Shown here in pieces: positions 1 to 9,147 of a stretch of 64,000 nt of DNA. Position 1 is the stretch's first letter. Each line of letters opens with the position of its first letter. Under the pieces are notes generated by a model. That model saw only the letters and a program-made list of their open reading frames with translations. It searched no databases and had not been told where the DNA came from. The stretch is taken from positions 806,001 through 870,000 of the forward strand of contig NZ_JAANTH010000001.1 of assembly GCF_011734195.1 (NCBI RefSeq), given 5' to 3'. This DNA comes from Halobacterium sp. R2-5. Lineage in GTDB: Archaea; Halobacteriota; Halobacteria; Halobacteriales; Halobacteriaceae. The position numbers and the translations under genes were made by a program.

Positions 1-494
1 CGGGCGCTCGTGCTGTCCGGGAGCGGCGTGTCATCGGGGTCGGTGAGGGTGACGGCGTCCGCGCGCAGCGTCAACTGGACGTCGCCGTCGCCCTCGGGGA
101 CGAGCGCGCGCACGCGGCCCGCCGCGGTGTCGACGGTCGCGAGCTCGCCGTCGCGCTCGACGACGGTGCCCGCGAGCACCGTCTCCGCGACTTCGGTGAT
201 ACCCTCGAAGCTCGTCCGCACGCGCTCGAAGGTCGCGAGCAGGTCGACGGCGGTGTCGGTGAGCTCGCTACCGCCGCCGTCCGCGCCGCCGCGCTGGCGC
301 TCGACGAGCGAGCCGAACGCGTCCTCGAGCTCGACGACGCGGCGCTGGGCGTGCGCGTACGAGCGGTCCAGCGACGCCGCGGCGCTGCTCAGCGACCCCT
401 CGCTGTCGATGGCGCGCAGCAGTTCCACGTCCCGCGTGTCGACGGTGACGCCGTCGCTGCCGACGTACGCGTCGAACTCGGGGCGGGCGTCCAT
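1..494 (-). CDS. ModE-like molybdate/TOBE transcriptional regulator (3' end cut by window)
   Basis: Reading the minus strand from the ATG at 494 gives at least 164 codons that run off the window edge. Residues about 17-75 form a LysR/ModE-type winged helix-turn-helix (stretch with GSLSSAAASLDRSYAHAQRRV). Residues about 110-160 look like a TOBE/molybdate-binding half (VLAGTVVERDGELATVDT). This is the layout of ModE regulators, which sense molybdate or tungstate and control its uptake. It lies 45 bases downstream of phoU on the same strand, so read-through is possible, but a role in phosphate control is not implied by its domains. The ligand is inferred from the family only. Confidence 0.75.
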   Translation of the reverse strand, partial: MDARPEFDAYVGSDGVTVDTRDVELLRAIDSEGSLSSAAASLDRSYAHAQRRVVELEDAFGSLVERQRGGADGGGSELTDTAVDLLATFERVRTSFEGITEVAETVLAGTVVERDGELATVDTAAGRVRALVPEGDGDVQLTLRADAVTLTDPDDTPLPDSTSA

Positions 495-539
495 GCGTCG
501 CTGTAGCCCGAGCACTCGCAAAAGCGTTGGGTCGCCGCG

Positions 540-1220
540 TCAGTAGATGAGCTCGTCGTCCTTCTCGACCATGTAGAGGGTGCGCGCGGCGACGTTCACC
601 GCGTGGTCGCCGACGCGCTCTAGGTCCCGCACCGTCAGCAGCATCCGGGAGACGTCGCCCATCAGCGCCTCGACGTCCGCCTCGCTGGACTCCGTGTCGA
701 CCTCGGTCTCGATGAGGTCCCGCATCACGGTCTCGGAGGCCTGCCGGCAGCGCTCGTCGAGGTCGTCGTCGCGCTCGGCGATCTCGTAGCAGGCGTCGAC
801 GTCCTCCTCGGCGTACGCGTCCATCGCGTCCTCGACCATCTCGATGGTCGTGGTGCCGATAGCCTGGATGTCGACCTCGGGGAACATGTCGCGGTCCGCG
901 TCGAGCGTGTACTCCGCGAGGTTCGTCGCGAGGTCGCCGATGCGCTCGAGGTCGGTCGTGATCTTGAACGACGACGCGATGAGCCGGAGGTCGCCGGCGA
1001 CCGGCTGCTGGAGCGCGAGCAGGTCGATGCAGTCCTTCTCGAGCTCGAGGTAGAGCTGGTTGACCTCGTCGTCGCCCTCGATGACCTCCCACGCGGTCTC
1101 CTCGTCTTTCTGCTCCATGGACTCGAGCGCCAGCCGGAGGCGGTCGACGACCAGCTCGCTCATGTAGAGGACGTCGCTGCGGAGCGCCTCGAGTTTCTCC
1201 TGGTAGCTGTCTCGTGCCAT
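540..1220 (-). CDS. phoU: Phosphate signalling complex protein PhoU
   Basis: A 226-residue all-helical protein, the usual PhoU length, built of two PhoU three-helix repeats. The repeat signature ExDxxxDxLxxxLEKDCIDLLA followed by DLRLIASSFKITTDLERIGDLA is visible at about residues 48-98, and RDLERVGDHAVNVA recurs near residue 200. PhoU restrains Pst transport and, in bacteria, the PhoR kinase. Haloarchaea lack an obvious PhoR here, so it probably acts on PstB. It is the last gene of the pstS-C-A-B-phoU unit, 5 bases after pstB. Confidence 0.95.
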   Translation of the reverse strand: MARDSYQEKLEALRSDVLYMSELVVDRLRLALESMEQKDEETAWEVIEGDDEVNQLYLELEKDCIDLLALQQPVAGDLRLIASSFKITTDLERIGDLATNLAEYTLDADRDMFPEVDIQAIGTTTIEMVEDAMDAYAEEDVDACYEIAERDDDLDERCRQASETVMRDLIETEVDTESSEADVEALMGDVSRMLLTVRDLERVGDHAVNVAARTLYMVEKDDELIY

Positions 1221-1225
1221 GGTTG

Positions 1226-2107
1226 TTACCCGAACTTGCCCGTAATGTAATCTTCGACGCGCTGGTGTTCGGGGTTCTCGAAGATCTGGTCGGTGTCCCC
1301 GAACTCCACGAGCTCGCCACCGGTGAGGAAGACGGCGGTCTTGTCGGAGATGCGCGCGGCCTGCTGCATGTTGTGCGTGACGATGACGACGGTGTAGTCC
1401 TCGGCGAGCTCCTCGATGAGGTCCTCGACCTGGCTGGTCGCGACCGGGTCGAGGGCTGACGCGGGCTCGTCCATCAGCAGTACCTCGGGGTCGGGCGCGA
1501 TGGCGCGCGCGATGCAGAGGCGCTGCTGCTGGCCGCCGGAGAGCTCCAGCCCGGAGCTGTCGAGCTGGTGGCTGACCTCGTCCCAGAGCGCCGCCCGCTT
1601 CAGGGACTGCTCGACGATCTCGTCGTGGTCGCCCTCGATGTCCTGGATCTCGAGGCCGTACGCGACGTTGTCGTAGATGCTCTTCGGGAACGGGTTCGGC
1701 TCCTGGAACACCATACCGACGCGGCGGCGCAGCGCCACCGGGTCGACGTCCGGGTCGTAGACGTTCTTCCCGCGCAGCGTCAGTTCGCCCTCGACGCGAG
1801 CCGAGGGGATGCGGTCGTTCATGCGGTTGATGCAGCGCAGGAACGTCGACTTCCCGCAGCCGGACGGGCCGATGATGGCCGTCACGCGGTTCTCCGGGAT
1901 GTCGATGTCGATGCTGTCGAGGGCCTGTTCCTCGCCGTAGAAGACGTCGAGGTCCCGCGACCGGATGATGGGGTCGGGGGTGGTCGTCGACTCGCTGCCG
2001 GACGTCGCGCTCGCGACGTCGGTCTCGATGACCATGTCGTCGGCCGTCGGGTCGGCGGTCTCTCCGCCGTCCGCGTCGGCGCTGAACTCTGATGTGTTGT
2101 CGCTCAT
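1226..2107 (-). CDS. pstB: Phosphate ABC transporter ATPase PstB
   Basis: The cytoplasmic ATPase that powers phosphate uptake. It has Walker A (GPSGCGKST), Q-loop, signature LSGGQQQR and Walker B ([12 protein letters not shown]), followed by the switch histidine in VTHNMQQA. The catalytic domain is PstB-specific ([24 protein letters not shown]). The first 45 or so residues are a low-complexity acidic and threonine-rich extension absent from bacterial PstB, common among haloarchaeal cytoplasmic proteins. It starts 4 bases after the pstA stop and is followed by phoU. Confidence 0.96.
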   Translation of the reverse strand: MSDNTSEFSADADGGETADPTADDMVIETDVASATSGSESTTTPDPIIRSRDLDVFYGEEQALDSIDIDIPENRVTAIIGPSGCGKSTFLRCINRMNDRIPSARVEGELTLRGKNVYDPDVDPVALRRRVGMVFQEPNPFPKSIYDNVAYGLEIQDIEGDHDEIVEQSLKRAALWDEVSHQLDSSGLELSGGQQQRLCIARAIAPDPEVLLMDEPASALDPVATSQVEDLIEELAEDYTVVIVTHNMQQAARISDKTAVFLTGGELVEFGDTDQIFENPEHQRVEDYITGKFG

Positions 2108-2111
2108 TGTA

Positions 2112-3758
2112 TTACTCCGTGGACTGGTACTTGTTCCGCAGCACGATAGCGATGGAGTTCATCGCCAGCAGGATGGCGACGAGCACCACGACGCCCGCCG
2201 GGACGGCTCGCTGGTAGAATGCCTCGCTGGCGTAGAGGCTCGACCACGCGTACACCTGCAGGGGCATCGCGCTGGCCGCCTCTCCGAGGCCGCCCGGCAG
2301 CGAGTACTTGACGTTCGGCGCGCCGATCATGATGAGCGGCGCGGTCTCGCCGATGGCGCGGCCGAGCGCGAGAATCGTCCCGGTGAGGATGCCCGAGAAC
2401 GACTGGGGCAACACGACGTTCTTGACGGTCTGCCACTTCGTCGCGCCCATCCCGTAGGACGCCGCGCGGGCGTCCTCGGGCACCGCGCGGATGGCCTCCC
2501 GCGCGGAGATGATGACGATGGGCAGGATGAGCAGGCCGAGCGTCGCGCCGCCGAGCAGGACCGTCCCCGCGGGCTGGTTCAGGTACGTGACGAACAGGCC
2601 GAGGCCGAGGAGGCCGTAGACGACCGACGGCACGCCCGCGAGGTTCGAGATGTTCACGTCGATGACGCGGGTGAACCGGTTGTCGGGGGCGTACTCCTCG
2701 AGGTAGACGGCGGCGCCGATGCCCACGGGGAACGCGAGCGCGGCGACGGTCACCATCAGGAGGATGGAACCGCCGATTGCGGGGTAGAAGCCCGCGTTCT
2801 CGGCGGTACTGCTGTGTGCGCCCGTGAGGAACGCCCAGTCGACCCACGACTGCGGGCCGGCGAAGCCGACGGCGTCGACGGCGGCGGCGCCGACGAGCGA
2901 GCCGACGACGACGGCCGCGGGCACGAGCAGGCCGACGCGCTCGACGGGCCGGTTCGCGGCGATGCCGGCCGCGTACGCGAGCGGCGGGAGGAGACCGACA
3001 GTCGCGACGACGACACCGGGAACGGGGTCGACGCCCGCGAACGGTGCGACAGCCCCGCCGGCGACGACGACCGCGAACAGCCCCGCGGCGGCGAGCACGT
3101 GGGTGCGGCGGTCGCGGTCCGCGGCGACGTACCGGCTGCCGACGAGCGCTGCGGGGAGCCCGAGCGTCCCCGCCATCATGAGCCACGGCGCGGGTGCCAC
3201 GGGGACGCCGGCGACGAGGCCGAAGAGGCTCGGGACGATCGCGCCGACACCGGCCAGCGACCCGAGCGGCCCCGGGACGCCGAACAGCGAGAGGTAGAAC
3301 GCGGCCACGGTGACGACGAACTGTGCTGTGAACGGGATTCGGTGGTCGTAGCTGACCACCGCGGCGGTGATCGCGGTCGGCACCGCGAGCGCGACGAGGA
3401 ACGCCAGCCACGTCAACGGCTCGACGATGTCGACGAATATCATCGACGCGCCGCCGCTGAACATCAGCGCGACGACGACGAGCCCGATCGAGAACACGCC
3501 CGAGCGGAGCGCGTCGACGCTCTCACGGTAGGCGTACGCGCCCGCCGCGAGCGTCGGGACGACCAGCGTCAGGAAGAACGTGAGGTGCCAGCCGGGGTCG
3601 GCGGTCAGCGGTTGAATCGCGTCGTTGGCGACGTAGACGAGCAGAATCGTGACGAAGACGAGACCGAACAGCGTCGCCGCCAGCAGCAGGTAGCGGAACA
3701 CCGTGCCCGCGGTCCGGCTGATCTGTCCGAAGTTTCCGGATTCCGTGTTCGTTGCCAT
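2112..3758 (-). CDS. pstA: Phosphate ABC transporter permease PstA with long extra membrane N-terminus
   Basis: At 548 residues this is nearly twice the usual PstA (about 280-300). The canonical permease domain is the last 240 residues, from about residue 310 ([20 protein letters not shown]). It includes the EAA loop [23 protein letters not shown] that docks to PstB. The first 300 residues hold roughly nine further hydrophobic segments with no motif I recognise. PstA pairs with PstC to form the channel. It sits between pstC (1 base gap) and pstB (4 base gap). The extension could be regulatory or structural. Confidence 0.93.
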   Translation of the reverse strand: MATNTESGNFGQISRTAGTVFRYLLLAATLFGLVFVTILLVYVANDAIQPLTADPGWHLTFFLTLVVPTLAAGAYAYRESVDALRSGVFSIGLVVVALMFSGGASMIFVDIVEPLTWLAFLVALAVPTAITAAVVSYDHRIPFTAQFVVTVAAFYLSLFGVPGPLGSLAGVGAIVPSLFGLVAGVPVAPAPWLMMAGTLGLPAALVGSRYVAADRDRRTHVLAAAGLFAVVVAGGAVAPFAGVDPVPGVVVATVGLLPPLAYAAGIAANRPVERVGLLVPAAVVVGSLVGAAAVDAVGFAGPQSWVDWAFLTGAHSSTAENAGFYPAIGGSILLMVTVAALAFPVGIGAAVYLEEYAPDNRFTRVIDVNISNLAGVPSVVYGLLGLGLFVTYLNQPAGTVLLGGATLGLLILPIVIISAREAIRAVPEDARAASYGMGATKWQTVKNVVLPQSFSGILTGTILALGRAIGETAPLIMIGAPNVKYSLPGGLGEAASAMPLQVYAWSSLYASEAFYQRAVPAGVVVLVAILLAMNSIAIVLRNKYQSTE

Positions 3759-3759
3759 C

Positions 3760-4719
3760 TCAGTACTCCTCCCGGTAGCGCTGAGCGACGTAGTCGCTGA
3801 TGACGTTCATGGCTAGCGTGATGACGAAGAGCGTGATGCCGATGGCGAACACGCTCCGGTACGCGAGGCCGCCACCGGTGACGTCACCGCCGACGAGTTT
3901 GACCATCGCGGCGGTCATCGGGAGCGCGCGCTCGGTGTACGTCGCGGGGTTGAACGGGTTGAGGAACTGCGCGGTCGACCCGGACGCGATGGTGACCGCC
4001 ATCGTCTCACCGATAGCTCGCGACAGCGCGAGGATGAACGACGAGAAGATGCCCGAGAGCGCGGACGGGACGACGACGCCGGTCGACACCTCGAACTTCG
4101 TCGCGCCCATCCCGTAGCCGGCCTGCCGGAGCTCCTCCGGGACGGCGGACATCGCGTCCTCGCTGATGGACGCGACCATCGGGATGATCATGATGCCGAC
4201 CACGATACACGCCGACAGCATGTTGAACGTCCCGAGTCCGGGGACGAACGGCTGGAGCATCGGCGTGATGTAGATGATGGCGAAGAACCCGTAGACGACC
4301 GTCGGGATGCCTGCGAGAATCTCCAGGCCGGGCTTGAGTATCGACCGCACGCGCGGGCTGGCGTACTCGCTGAGGTAGATGGCCGTGCCGACGCCGAGCG
4401 GGAGCGCGATCACCGACGAGCCGATCATCACCATCAGGGTCGCGGACACGAGCGCGAGCACGCCGAACTGTCCGCTCGTCGGCTGCCAGTTGGTACCGGT
4501 CAGGAACTCGACGACGGTCGCCGTATCGCCCTCGACGCCGACCAGCGGCGCGGAGAACGTGAAGAACTTCGCCGCTTCGGTGGTCAGGAGGAGGATGAGT
4601 CCGATAGTCGTCGCAATCGAGAGCGCGGCACACACGAAGAAGAACGTCCGCGACAGTAACTCGGGTGGCGCGTTCTGGGTCCGACTGGTGAGGTCGTCCT
4701 CCAGGCTATCGCCGCTCAT
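3760..4719 (-). CDS. pstC: Phosphate ABC transporter permease PstC
   Basis: A 319-residue membrane protein with six predicted transmembrane helices and the EAA loop EDAMSAVPEELRQAGYGMGATKFE near residue 200, typical of PstC. An N-terminal cytoplasmic tail of about 25 residues precedes the first helix. It forms the phosphate channel with PstA. It lies 54 bases downstream of pstS and 1 base before pstA, so the whole cluster reads as one transcript. Confidence 0.95.
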   Translation of the reverse strand: MSGDSLEDDLTSRTQNAPPELLSRTFFFVCAALSIATTIGLILLLTTEAAKFFTFSAPLVGVEGDTATVVEFLTGTNWQPTSGQFGVLALVSATLMVMIGSSVIALPLGVGTAIYLSEYASPRVRSILKPGLEILAGIPTVVYGFFAIIYITPMLQPFVPGLGTFNMLSACIVVGIMIIPMVASISEDAMSAVPEELRQAGYGMGATKFEVSTGVVVPSALSGIFSSFILALSRAIGETMAVTIASGSTAQFLNPFNPATYTERALPMTAAMVKLVGGDVTGGGLAYRSVFAIGITLFVITLAMNVISDYVAQRYREEY

Positions 4720-4773
4720 TGTGTTGTTCGGGTCATGGAGAACCTATAAGCTCTTTGTTCGGCCGTTCTGGCG

Positions 4774-5772
4774 TCAGTTCTGGGCGTCCTCGATCGCCGA
4801 TTCGAGTTTGTCGAGTTGCTCCTGCTGGTCCTCCTCGCTGAGCGGGACGTAGCCGACGTCCTCGGCGACGATTTCCTCGCTGGTCGAGTTCTCCAGCCAG
4901 AAGCGCGCGAACTCCGCGATGTGCTCCTCGGACAGCGACGACTTCGCCGGGTACGTGAACAGCGGGCGGGCGAGGGGCGTGTACTCGCCGCTTCGGGCCG
5001 TTTCGAGGCTGGGTTCGACCGGTTCGCCGTCGCCGTCGTCGATAGCGAGCGCCTTCACGCGGTCCTTGTTCGTGGAGTAGTACGCGTACCCCATGTACCC
5101 CATCGCGTACTGAGAGCCCTCGACGCCCTGGATGATGGTCCGGTCCTGCTCGGTCCCGGAGTAGTCCTGGCGGTGGCCCACCTCCTCGTCGCCGCTGTGG
5201 AGGACCGACTCGATGAAGTAGTCGTAGGTGCCGGAGGCGTCGGACGGGCCGTACAGTTCGAGGGGCTCGTCCGGCCAGTCGGAGTTGACGTCGCTCCACT
5301 GCTCGGGCTGCTCCTCGGCCGACCAGATGGTCGCGAGCTCGTCGACGGTGATGCTGTCGATGCCGAGGTCGTTGTTGACGATGACGGTGAGTGCGTCCGT
5401 CGCGACGGTGAGCTCGACGGGCTCGACGTCGTTGTCGGCGCACTGCTGTTCTTCCTGTTCTCGGATGGGCCGGGAGGCGTTGTTGAAGTCCGTGTTCCCC
5501 GGGCAGAAGTGGTTCGCGAACCCGCCCCCGGAGCCAGTCGACTGCATGTTGAAGTCCACGCCGCCGTGTTCGGCGAGGAACTCCTCCGACATCGCCGTCG
5601 CGAGGGGGAACACGGTAGAGCTCCCCGCGATGTCGATCGTGCCGGAGAGGCCGTCGTCCGAACCGCCGTCGTCGCCGGTACTCTGACAGCCAGCGAGCGC
5701 TGCAGCCCCGGCAGCGCCGACACCAGTCAAGAATTTGCGTCGCGTACTGACAGCCGACTCGTTACGAGTCAT
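4774..5772 (-). CDS. pstS: Phosphate-binding protein PstS, Tat-exported lipoprotein
   Basis: The N-terminus carries a twin-arginine motif (STRRKFLTG) followed by a hydrophobic stretch and a lipobox (ALAGC), so the protein should be exported folded and lipid-anchored outside the cell. The mature part has the phosphate-binding PstS fold: SGTIDIAGSSTVFPL, then MQSTGSGGGFANHFC and GPSDASGTYDYF loops that bind phosphate. I chose the ATG at 5772. A GTG lies one codon upstream. An AT-rich box at 5792-5804 sits about 27 bases before this ATG, which suggests leaderless transcription. First gene of the pst operon. Confidence 0.95.
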   Translation of the reverse strand: MTRNESAVSTRRKFLTGVGAAGAAALAGCQSTGDDGGSDDGLSGTIDIAGSSTVFPLATAMSEEFLAEHGGVDFNMQSTGSGGGFANHFCPGNTDFNNASRPIREQEEQQCADNDVEPVELTVATDALTVIVNNDLGIDSITVDELATIWSAEEQPEQWSDVNSDWPDEPLELYGPSDASGTYDYFIESVLHSGDEEVGHRQDYSGTEQDRTIIQGVEGSQYAMGYMGYAYYSTNKDRVKALAIDDGDGEPVEPSLETARSGEYTPLARPLFTYPAKSSLSEEHIAEFARFWLENSTSEEIVAEDVGYVPLSEEDQQEQLDKLESAIEDAQN

Positions 5773-5791
5773 CACCTGTGACTGAGGGAGA

Positions 5792-5804
5792 TGTAAATAA
5801 ATAC
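5792..5804 (-). promoter_or_regulatory. Probable TATA box of the pst operon
   Basis: On the minus strand this reads TATTTATTTACAT, centred about 27 bases before the pstS ATG at 5772, the archaeal TATA distance for a leaderless transcript. A second AT-rich stretch (5816-5826) lies just upstream and could hold an activator or phosphate-response site. Inferred from position and composition only. Confidence 0.6.
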
Positions 5805-5844
5805 CCTACTATGTTAACTATATAGACCTACCTATGTAGACGTT

Positions 5845-5879
5845 CACAGGGGGGTTTCGACAGTATCCTGTGACCCCCC
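5845..5879. promoter_or_regulatory. Interleaved inverted repeats in the pstS/phoU-like divergent promoter region
   Basis: CACAGG (5845-5850) can pair with CCTGTG (5867-5872), and GGGGGGT (5849-5855) with ACCCCCC (5873-5879). The order of arms is A-B-A'-B', so the two pairings overlap. It lies midway between the divergent promoters. It may be a paired operator for a dimeric regulator such as the AbrB-PhoU protein next door. Confidence 0.4.
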
Positions 5880-5885
5880 GGACGC

Positions 5886-5896
5886 CCATATATAGC
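5886..5896 (+). promoter_or_regulatory. Candidate TATA box for the AbrB-PhoU gene
   Basis: CCATATATAGC lies 78-88 bases before the ATG at 5974. A second AT-rich box, ACTATATATT at 5951-5960, is too close for that ATG but fits a start near 5982 and hence the in-frame ATG at 6001. The two boxes therefore correspond to the two possible starts of the gene. Confidence 0.45.
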
Positions 5897-5973
5897 GCCC
5901 TTTCGGACGAAAAGCCGATATTACTGCCGGAGAATAGCTCTCTCGTGGAAACTATATATTAGTAGGAGAATTT

Positions 5974-7005
5974 ATGTTGGAGGCGGCGATAGATTCGGAC
6001 ATGGAACGCAGGAAGGTCCAGGTCACCGGCGGTTCGACGTTCACCGTCTCGATTCCCAAGGACTGGGCGCGCGACCACGACGTCGACGCCGGCGACGAAG
6101 TCGGCTTCCACCCCGACAGCGGGTCGCTGCTGCTGACCCCCGTGACCTCCACTGACACCGAGAAGGGGTCTCTCGACATCACCGGCATGGAGGGCGACGA
6201 GCTCATGCGCGCGGTGATGACGATGTACGTCAGCGGCTTCGACGTGCTCGCGCTCGAAGCCGACCGTATCACCTCCGAGCAGCGCCGCGTCATCCGGAAC
6301 GCCACCCAGAGTCTCGTCGGTCTCGAAGTCCTCGAGGAGACGAGCGACCGCGTCGTCGTCCAGGACCTCCTGGACTCCTCGGAGCTCTCGATTCACAACG
6401 CCGTCCGCCGCATGCACCTCATCGCCACGTCGATGCTCGGCGACGCCGTCGAGGCGCTCGCGAACCGCGACCTCGACGTCGCCGAGGACGTCATGGGGCG
6501 CGACGACGACGTCGACCGCCTCTGGTACGTCGTCTCTCGCATCTTCCGCGGCGCGCTGCGCTCCCCGAAGGTCGCCCAGGAGATCGGCGTCGAACGCGAG
6601 GTCGCCTTCGACTACCACTCCAGCGCCCGCCAGCTCGAACGCGTCGCCGACCACGCCACGAAAATCGCCCGCGTCACCCGCGAGCTCGACGGCGACGTCC
6701 CACCGGAGGTCGCGGACGCGCTCGGCGACCTCGAAGCCGACGCCACCGACATCATCGCCACCGCGATGGAGGCGCTGTTCACCGACGACCCCGAGGAAGC
6801 CACGCGGCTCGCAAACGAAGCGCGCGCGGACGTCCGCGCCATCGACGAACAGACCCGCGCCATCGACGACCTCCTGCACGACCTCGACGCCCAGCACGCC
6901 CAGCACCTCGGCCTCGTCGTCGACTCCCTCTCTCGGAGTGCGGACTACGGCGGCAACATCGCCGAGACCGCCCTCCAGAAGGCCGCGCCGACCCCTGGTC
7001 CGTGA
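5974..7005 (+). CDS. AbrB-type DNA-binding domain fused to PhoU domain, phosphate regulator
   Basis: Residues about 10-50 form a SpoVT/AbrB swapped-hairpin DNA-binding domain (MERRKVQVTGGSTFTVSIPKD). Residues about 115-335 carry two PhoU-type helical repeats (SSARQLERVADHATKIARV; SLSRSADYGGNIAETAL). This architecture is a haloarchaeal PhoU-like regulator that probably binds the shared promoter with pstS. The ATG at 5974 has a good GGAG Shine-Dalgarno at 5965-5968. Many relatives start at the in-frame ATG at 6001. Divergent from pstS, so autoregulation and pst control are likely, but this is inference. Confidence 0.88.
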   Translation: MLEAAIDSDMERRKVQVTGGSTFTVSIPKDWARDHDVDAGDEVGFHPDSGSLLLTPVTSTDTEKGSLDITGMEGDELMRAVMTMYVSGFDVLALEADRITSEQRRVIRNATQSLVGLEVLEETSDRVVVQDLLDSSELSIHNAVRRMHLIATSMLGDAVEALANRDLDVAEDVMGRDDDVDRLWYVVSRIFRGALRSPKVAQEIGVEREVAFDYHSSARQLERVADHATKIARVTRELDGDVPPEVADALGDLEADATDIIATAMEALFTDDPEEATRLANEARADVRAIDEQTRAIDDLLHDLDAQHAQHLGLVVDSLSRSADYGGNIAETALQKAAPTPGP

Positions 7006-7073
7006 GCACACGTCACACCCTGAAGTAAGTACTGCCGGCGTCATTGAGCCCTGACAACGCACCTTCCGAACCA

Positions 7074-7085
7074 CAAGCCTATACG
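7074..7085 (+). promoter_or_regulatory. TATA-like promoter of the PAPS-reductase-family gene
   Basis: AGCCTATACG-type box centred about 27 bases before the ATG at 7108, consistent with a leaderless transcript. Position-based inference. Confidence 0.4.
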
Positions 7086-7107
7086 TCAGAACGTAGACTG
7101 TGGAGTC

Positions 7108-8079
7108 ATGGGTGAGGACTTCCCCGACTATCTCGACGTCGACTACACGGACGGCGAAGGCGAGTCCCCCGCGGACTATCCGACGCTCGAAGACAAGCTC
7201 GAGAAGGCCATCGAGGTCACTCGGAAGGGCCTCGAAGAGTACGAGAACCCCGCCATCATGTGGACCGGCGGGAAGGACTCCACGCTCACGCTGTACTTCG
7301 TGAAGGAGGTCGCCGAGCGGTTCGACCTCGAAGTCCCGCCGACCATCTTCATCGACCACTTCCAGCACTTCGACGAGCTCCACGACTTCGTCGACCACTG
7401 GGCCGAGGAGTGGGACCTCGACGTCGTCTACGCCCGCAACGAGGACGTCGGCGACTACGTCGACGAACACGACCTCGAACCCGGCGACGACATCCCCATC
7501 GACGCGCTCAACGAACAGAACCAGCACCACGTCCACGACCTCCTCGAGTACGAGGAGGACTCGTTCCCGTTCCTGCTGGACACCTACGTCGGCAACCACC
7601 TCCTGAAGACCGTCGCGCTCAACAACGCCCTCGAAGAGCACGACGTCGACGGCATCCTCTCGGGCATCCGCTGGGACGAACAGGAGGCCCGCGCCGACGA
7701 GACGTTCTTCAGCCCGCGCCACGACCCCGACGTCTACCCGCCCCACGACCGCATCCAGCCGATCCTCCAGTTCGACGAGGCCGCCGTCTGGGACGCCTTC
7801 TGGTTCTACGTCGTCCCCGAGACCGTCGAGGAGTTCCCGGACGACGGCTACGTCCCGCAGGACTACGACGACCTCCCGAACGGCCTCACGCACGAGGACA
7901 TCCCGGTCTCCCCCAAGTACTTCAAGGGCTTCCGCTCGCTGGGGAGTGAGGTCTCCACGGACAAGGCCGCCGAAGAGCCCGCGTGGCTCCAGGACTTAGA
8001 GAACACGACCGAGCGCGCCGGCCGCGCCCAGGACAAAGAAGACCTCATGGAGCGCCTGCGCGACCTCGGGTACATGTAA
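7108..8079 (+). CDS. PAPS reductase / adenylyl-sulfate family ATP-pyrophosphatase-fold protein
   Basis: A 323-residue member of the phosphoadenosine phosphosulfate reductase family. The PP-loop motif appears as TGGKDS at residues 53-58, followed by HFQHFDELHDFVDHWAEEW and a conserved GIRWDEQEARADETFFSPRHD segment that resembles CysD-type nucleotide binding. The substrate could be an adenylyl-sulfate or a different thiolated or adenylated compound. I see no CysN or CysH partner next to it, so its exact reaction is uncertain. It is a single-gene unit followed by a T-rich stretch. Confidence 0.85.
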   Translation: MGEDFPDYLDVDYTDGEGESPADYPTLEDKLEKAIEVTRKGLEEYENPAIMWTGGKDSTLTLYFVKEVAERFDLEVPPTIFIDHFQHFDELHDFVDHWAEEWDLDVVYARNEDVGDYVDEHDLEPGDDIPIDALNEQNQHHVHDLLEYEEDSFPFLLDTYVGNHLLKTVALNNALEEHDVDGILSGIRWDEQEARADETFFSPRHDPDVYPPHDRIQPILQFDEAAVWDAFWFYVVPETVEEFPDDGYVPQDYDDLPNGLTHEDIPVSPKYFKGFRSLGSEVSTDKAAEEPAWLQDLENTTERAGRAQDKEDLMERLRDLGYM

Positions 8080-8087
8080 AACGTACC

Positions 8088-8119
8088 TTTTTTCGCCTCG
8101 GGTTCGCCGGAGGCGAACC
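8088..8119 (+). terminator. T-run plus stem-loop after the PAPS-reductase-family gene
   Basis: Six Ts at 8088-8093 start 8 bases after the stop codon, then a perfect 8-bp stem GGTTCGCC / GGCGAACC with a GGA loop at 8101-8119. Archaeal terminators are T-rich, so the T-run is the likely stop signal. The hairpin belongs to the intergenic element described next. Confidence 0.45.
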
Positions 8120-8201
8120 ACTCGGCCAAAAAATCTACGCTAAAAAAGCCGCGCTCGTTCGCGTCGCTCACTCGCGCGGTGAACGGCGCGCGAAGCGCGC
8201 C
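8101..8201 (+). repeat. Copy A of a dispersed intergenic element with three-base-loop hairpins
   Basis: The element consists of a hairpin (8101-8119), a core at 8118-8149 containing CTCGGC, CAAAAA, CTACGCTAA and AAGC blocks, a CTCGTTCGC...CGCTCAC block, and a second hairpin GGCGCGC-GAA-GCGCGCC at 8185-8201. The same blocks in the same order occur on the minus strand near 11230-11326. It follows a gene 3' end in both cases. Nothing in it looks coding. Confidence 0.5.
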
Positions 8202-8267
8202 GATGCTTGCTGCTGTGGCTCCTCGTTTTCACCAAAGAACAGCCGGTTAGCCCAGTACTCGGTCAGC

Positions 8268-9095
8268 TCAGTTCCAGGGCGCGAAGCCGGGGTCGACCTG
8301 CCGGTCACGGCCGTCGATGCCGTCGATCTGCTCGACGTCCTCGTCGTCGAGGTCGACGTCGAGGCTCGCGAAGTTGTCCGTGATGTGGTCCTCGCCGGTG
8401 GCCTTCGGGATGGCGGTGACGCCCTTCTCGCGGACCCACGCGAGGCTGACCTGTGCCTCGCTGACGCCGTGCTTCTCGGCGACGTCCTGGATCTCGGGCT
8501 GCTCGAAGACGTCGCCGCGCGCGAGCGGCGAGTACGCGACGAGTTCGAGGTCCCGTCCCGCCGCGTACTCGCGGAGCTCCTCCTGGGGGAGCAGCGGGTG
8601 GAGCTCCACCTGGTTCGCGAACGGGTCCTCGCCGAGCACGTCGCGGGCTTCGTCGAGGTGCCGCGGCTCGAAGTTGCTCACGCCGATGCGGTCGACGAGG
8701 CCGTCCGCGCGGAGCTGCTGGAACGCCGACAGCGTCTCCTCAGCGTCGTACTCGCGGGCCGGCCAGTGGACGTACAGGAGGTCCACGGAGTCGACGCCGA
8801 GCTTCTCCAGGCTCTCCTCGGTCGTCGAAAGCACGTCGTCGTGCGCGAGGTTGTCGATCCAGACCTTCGTCGCGAGGAAGACGTCCTCGCGGGGGACGTC
8901 AGCTTCCGCGATGCCGCGCCCGACGGCCTCCTCGTTCCCGTACGCCTGCGCGGTGTCGATGTGGCGGTAGCCCGCTTCGAGTGCGGTGCGGACGCTCTCG
9001 GCGCACTGGTCGGCGTCGTCGTTCTGCCACGTGCCGAGGCCGAGCATCGGCATCTCGTTCGCGAGCGGTGCGCGTCGCTGCTCGTTCTGGGACAT
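8268..9095 (-). CDS. Aldo/keto reductase
   Basis: A 275-residue NAD(P)H-dependent TIM-barrel oxidoreductase, a typical length. The catalytic tetrad is present: Asp in GYRHIDTAQAYGNE, the Tyr of the same motif, Lys in FLATKVW and His in LLYVHWP. The cofactor loop near residues 230-245 (TAIPKATGEDHITDN) matches the IPK(S/A)xxxxR region. Relatives reduce aldehydes or 2,5-diketo sugar acids. The substrate cannot be told here. Single gene convergent with the previous unit. Confidence 0.92.
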   Translation of the reverse strand: MSQNEQRRAPLANEMPMLGLGTWQNDDADQCAESVRTALEAGYRHIDTAQAYGNEEAVGRGIAEADVPREDVFLATKVWIDNLAHDDVLSTTEESLEKLGVDSVDLLYVHWPAREYDAEETLSAFQQLRADGLVDRIGVSNFEPRHLDEARDVLGEDPFANQVELHPLLPQEELREYAAGRDLELVAYSPLARGDVFEQPEIQDVAEKHGVSEAQVSLAWVREKGVTAIPKATGEDHITDNFASLDVDLDDEDVEQIDGIDGRDRQVDPGFAPWN

Positions 9096-9147
9096 GGTCG
9101 AACGGACGCCTCCCGCGTGGTTAGGACTTTGGGCAGCGGCGAGCGCG

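Noticed and set aside
5959-7893. A 644-codon open frame on the minus strand
   Set aside because: It is antisense to the AbrB-PhoU and PAPS-reductase-family genes, is valine/leucine/arginine-rich and has no family signature. In GC-rich DNA such shadow frames are common.
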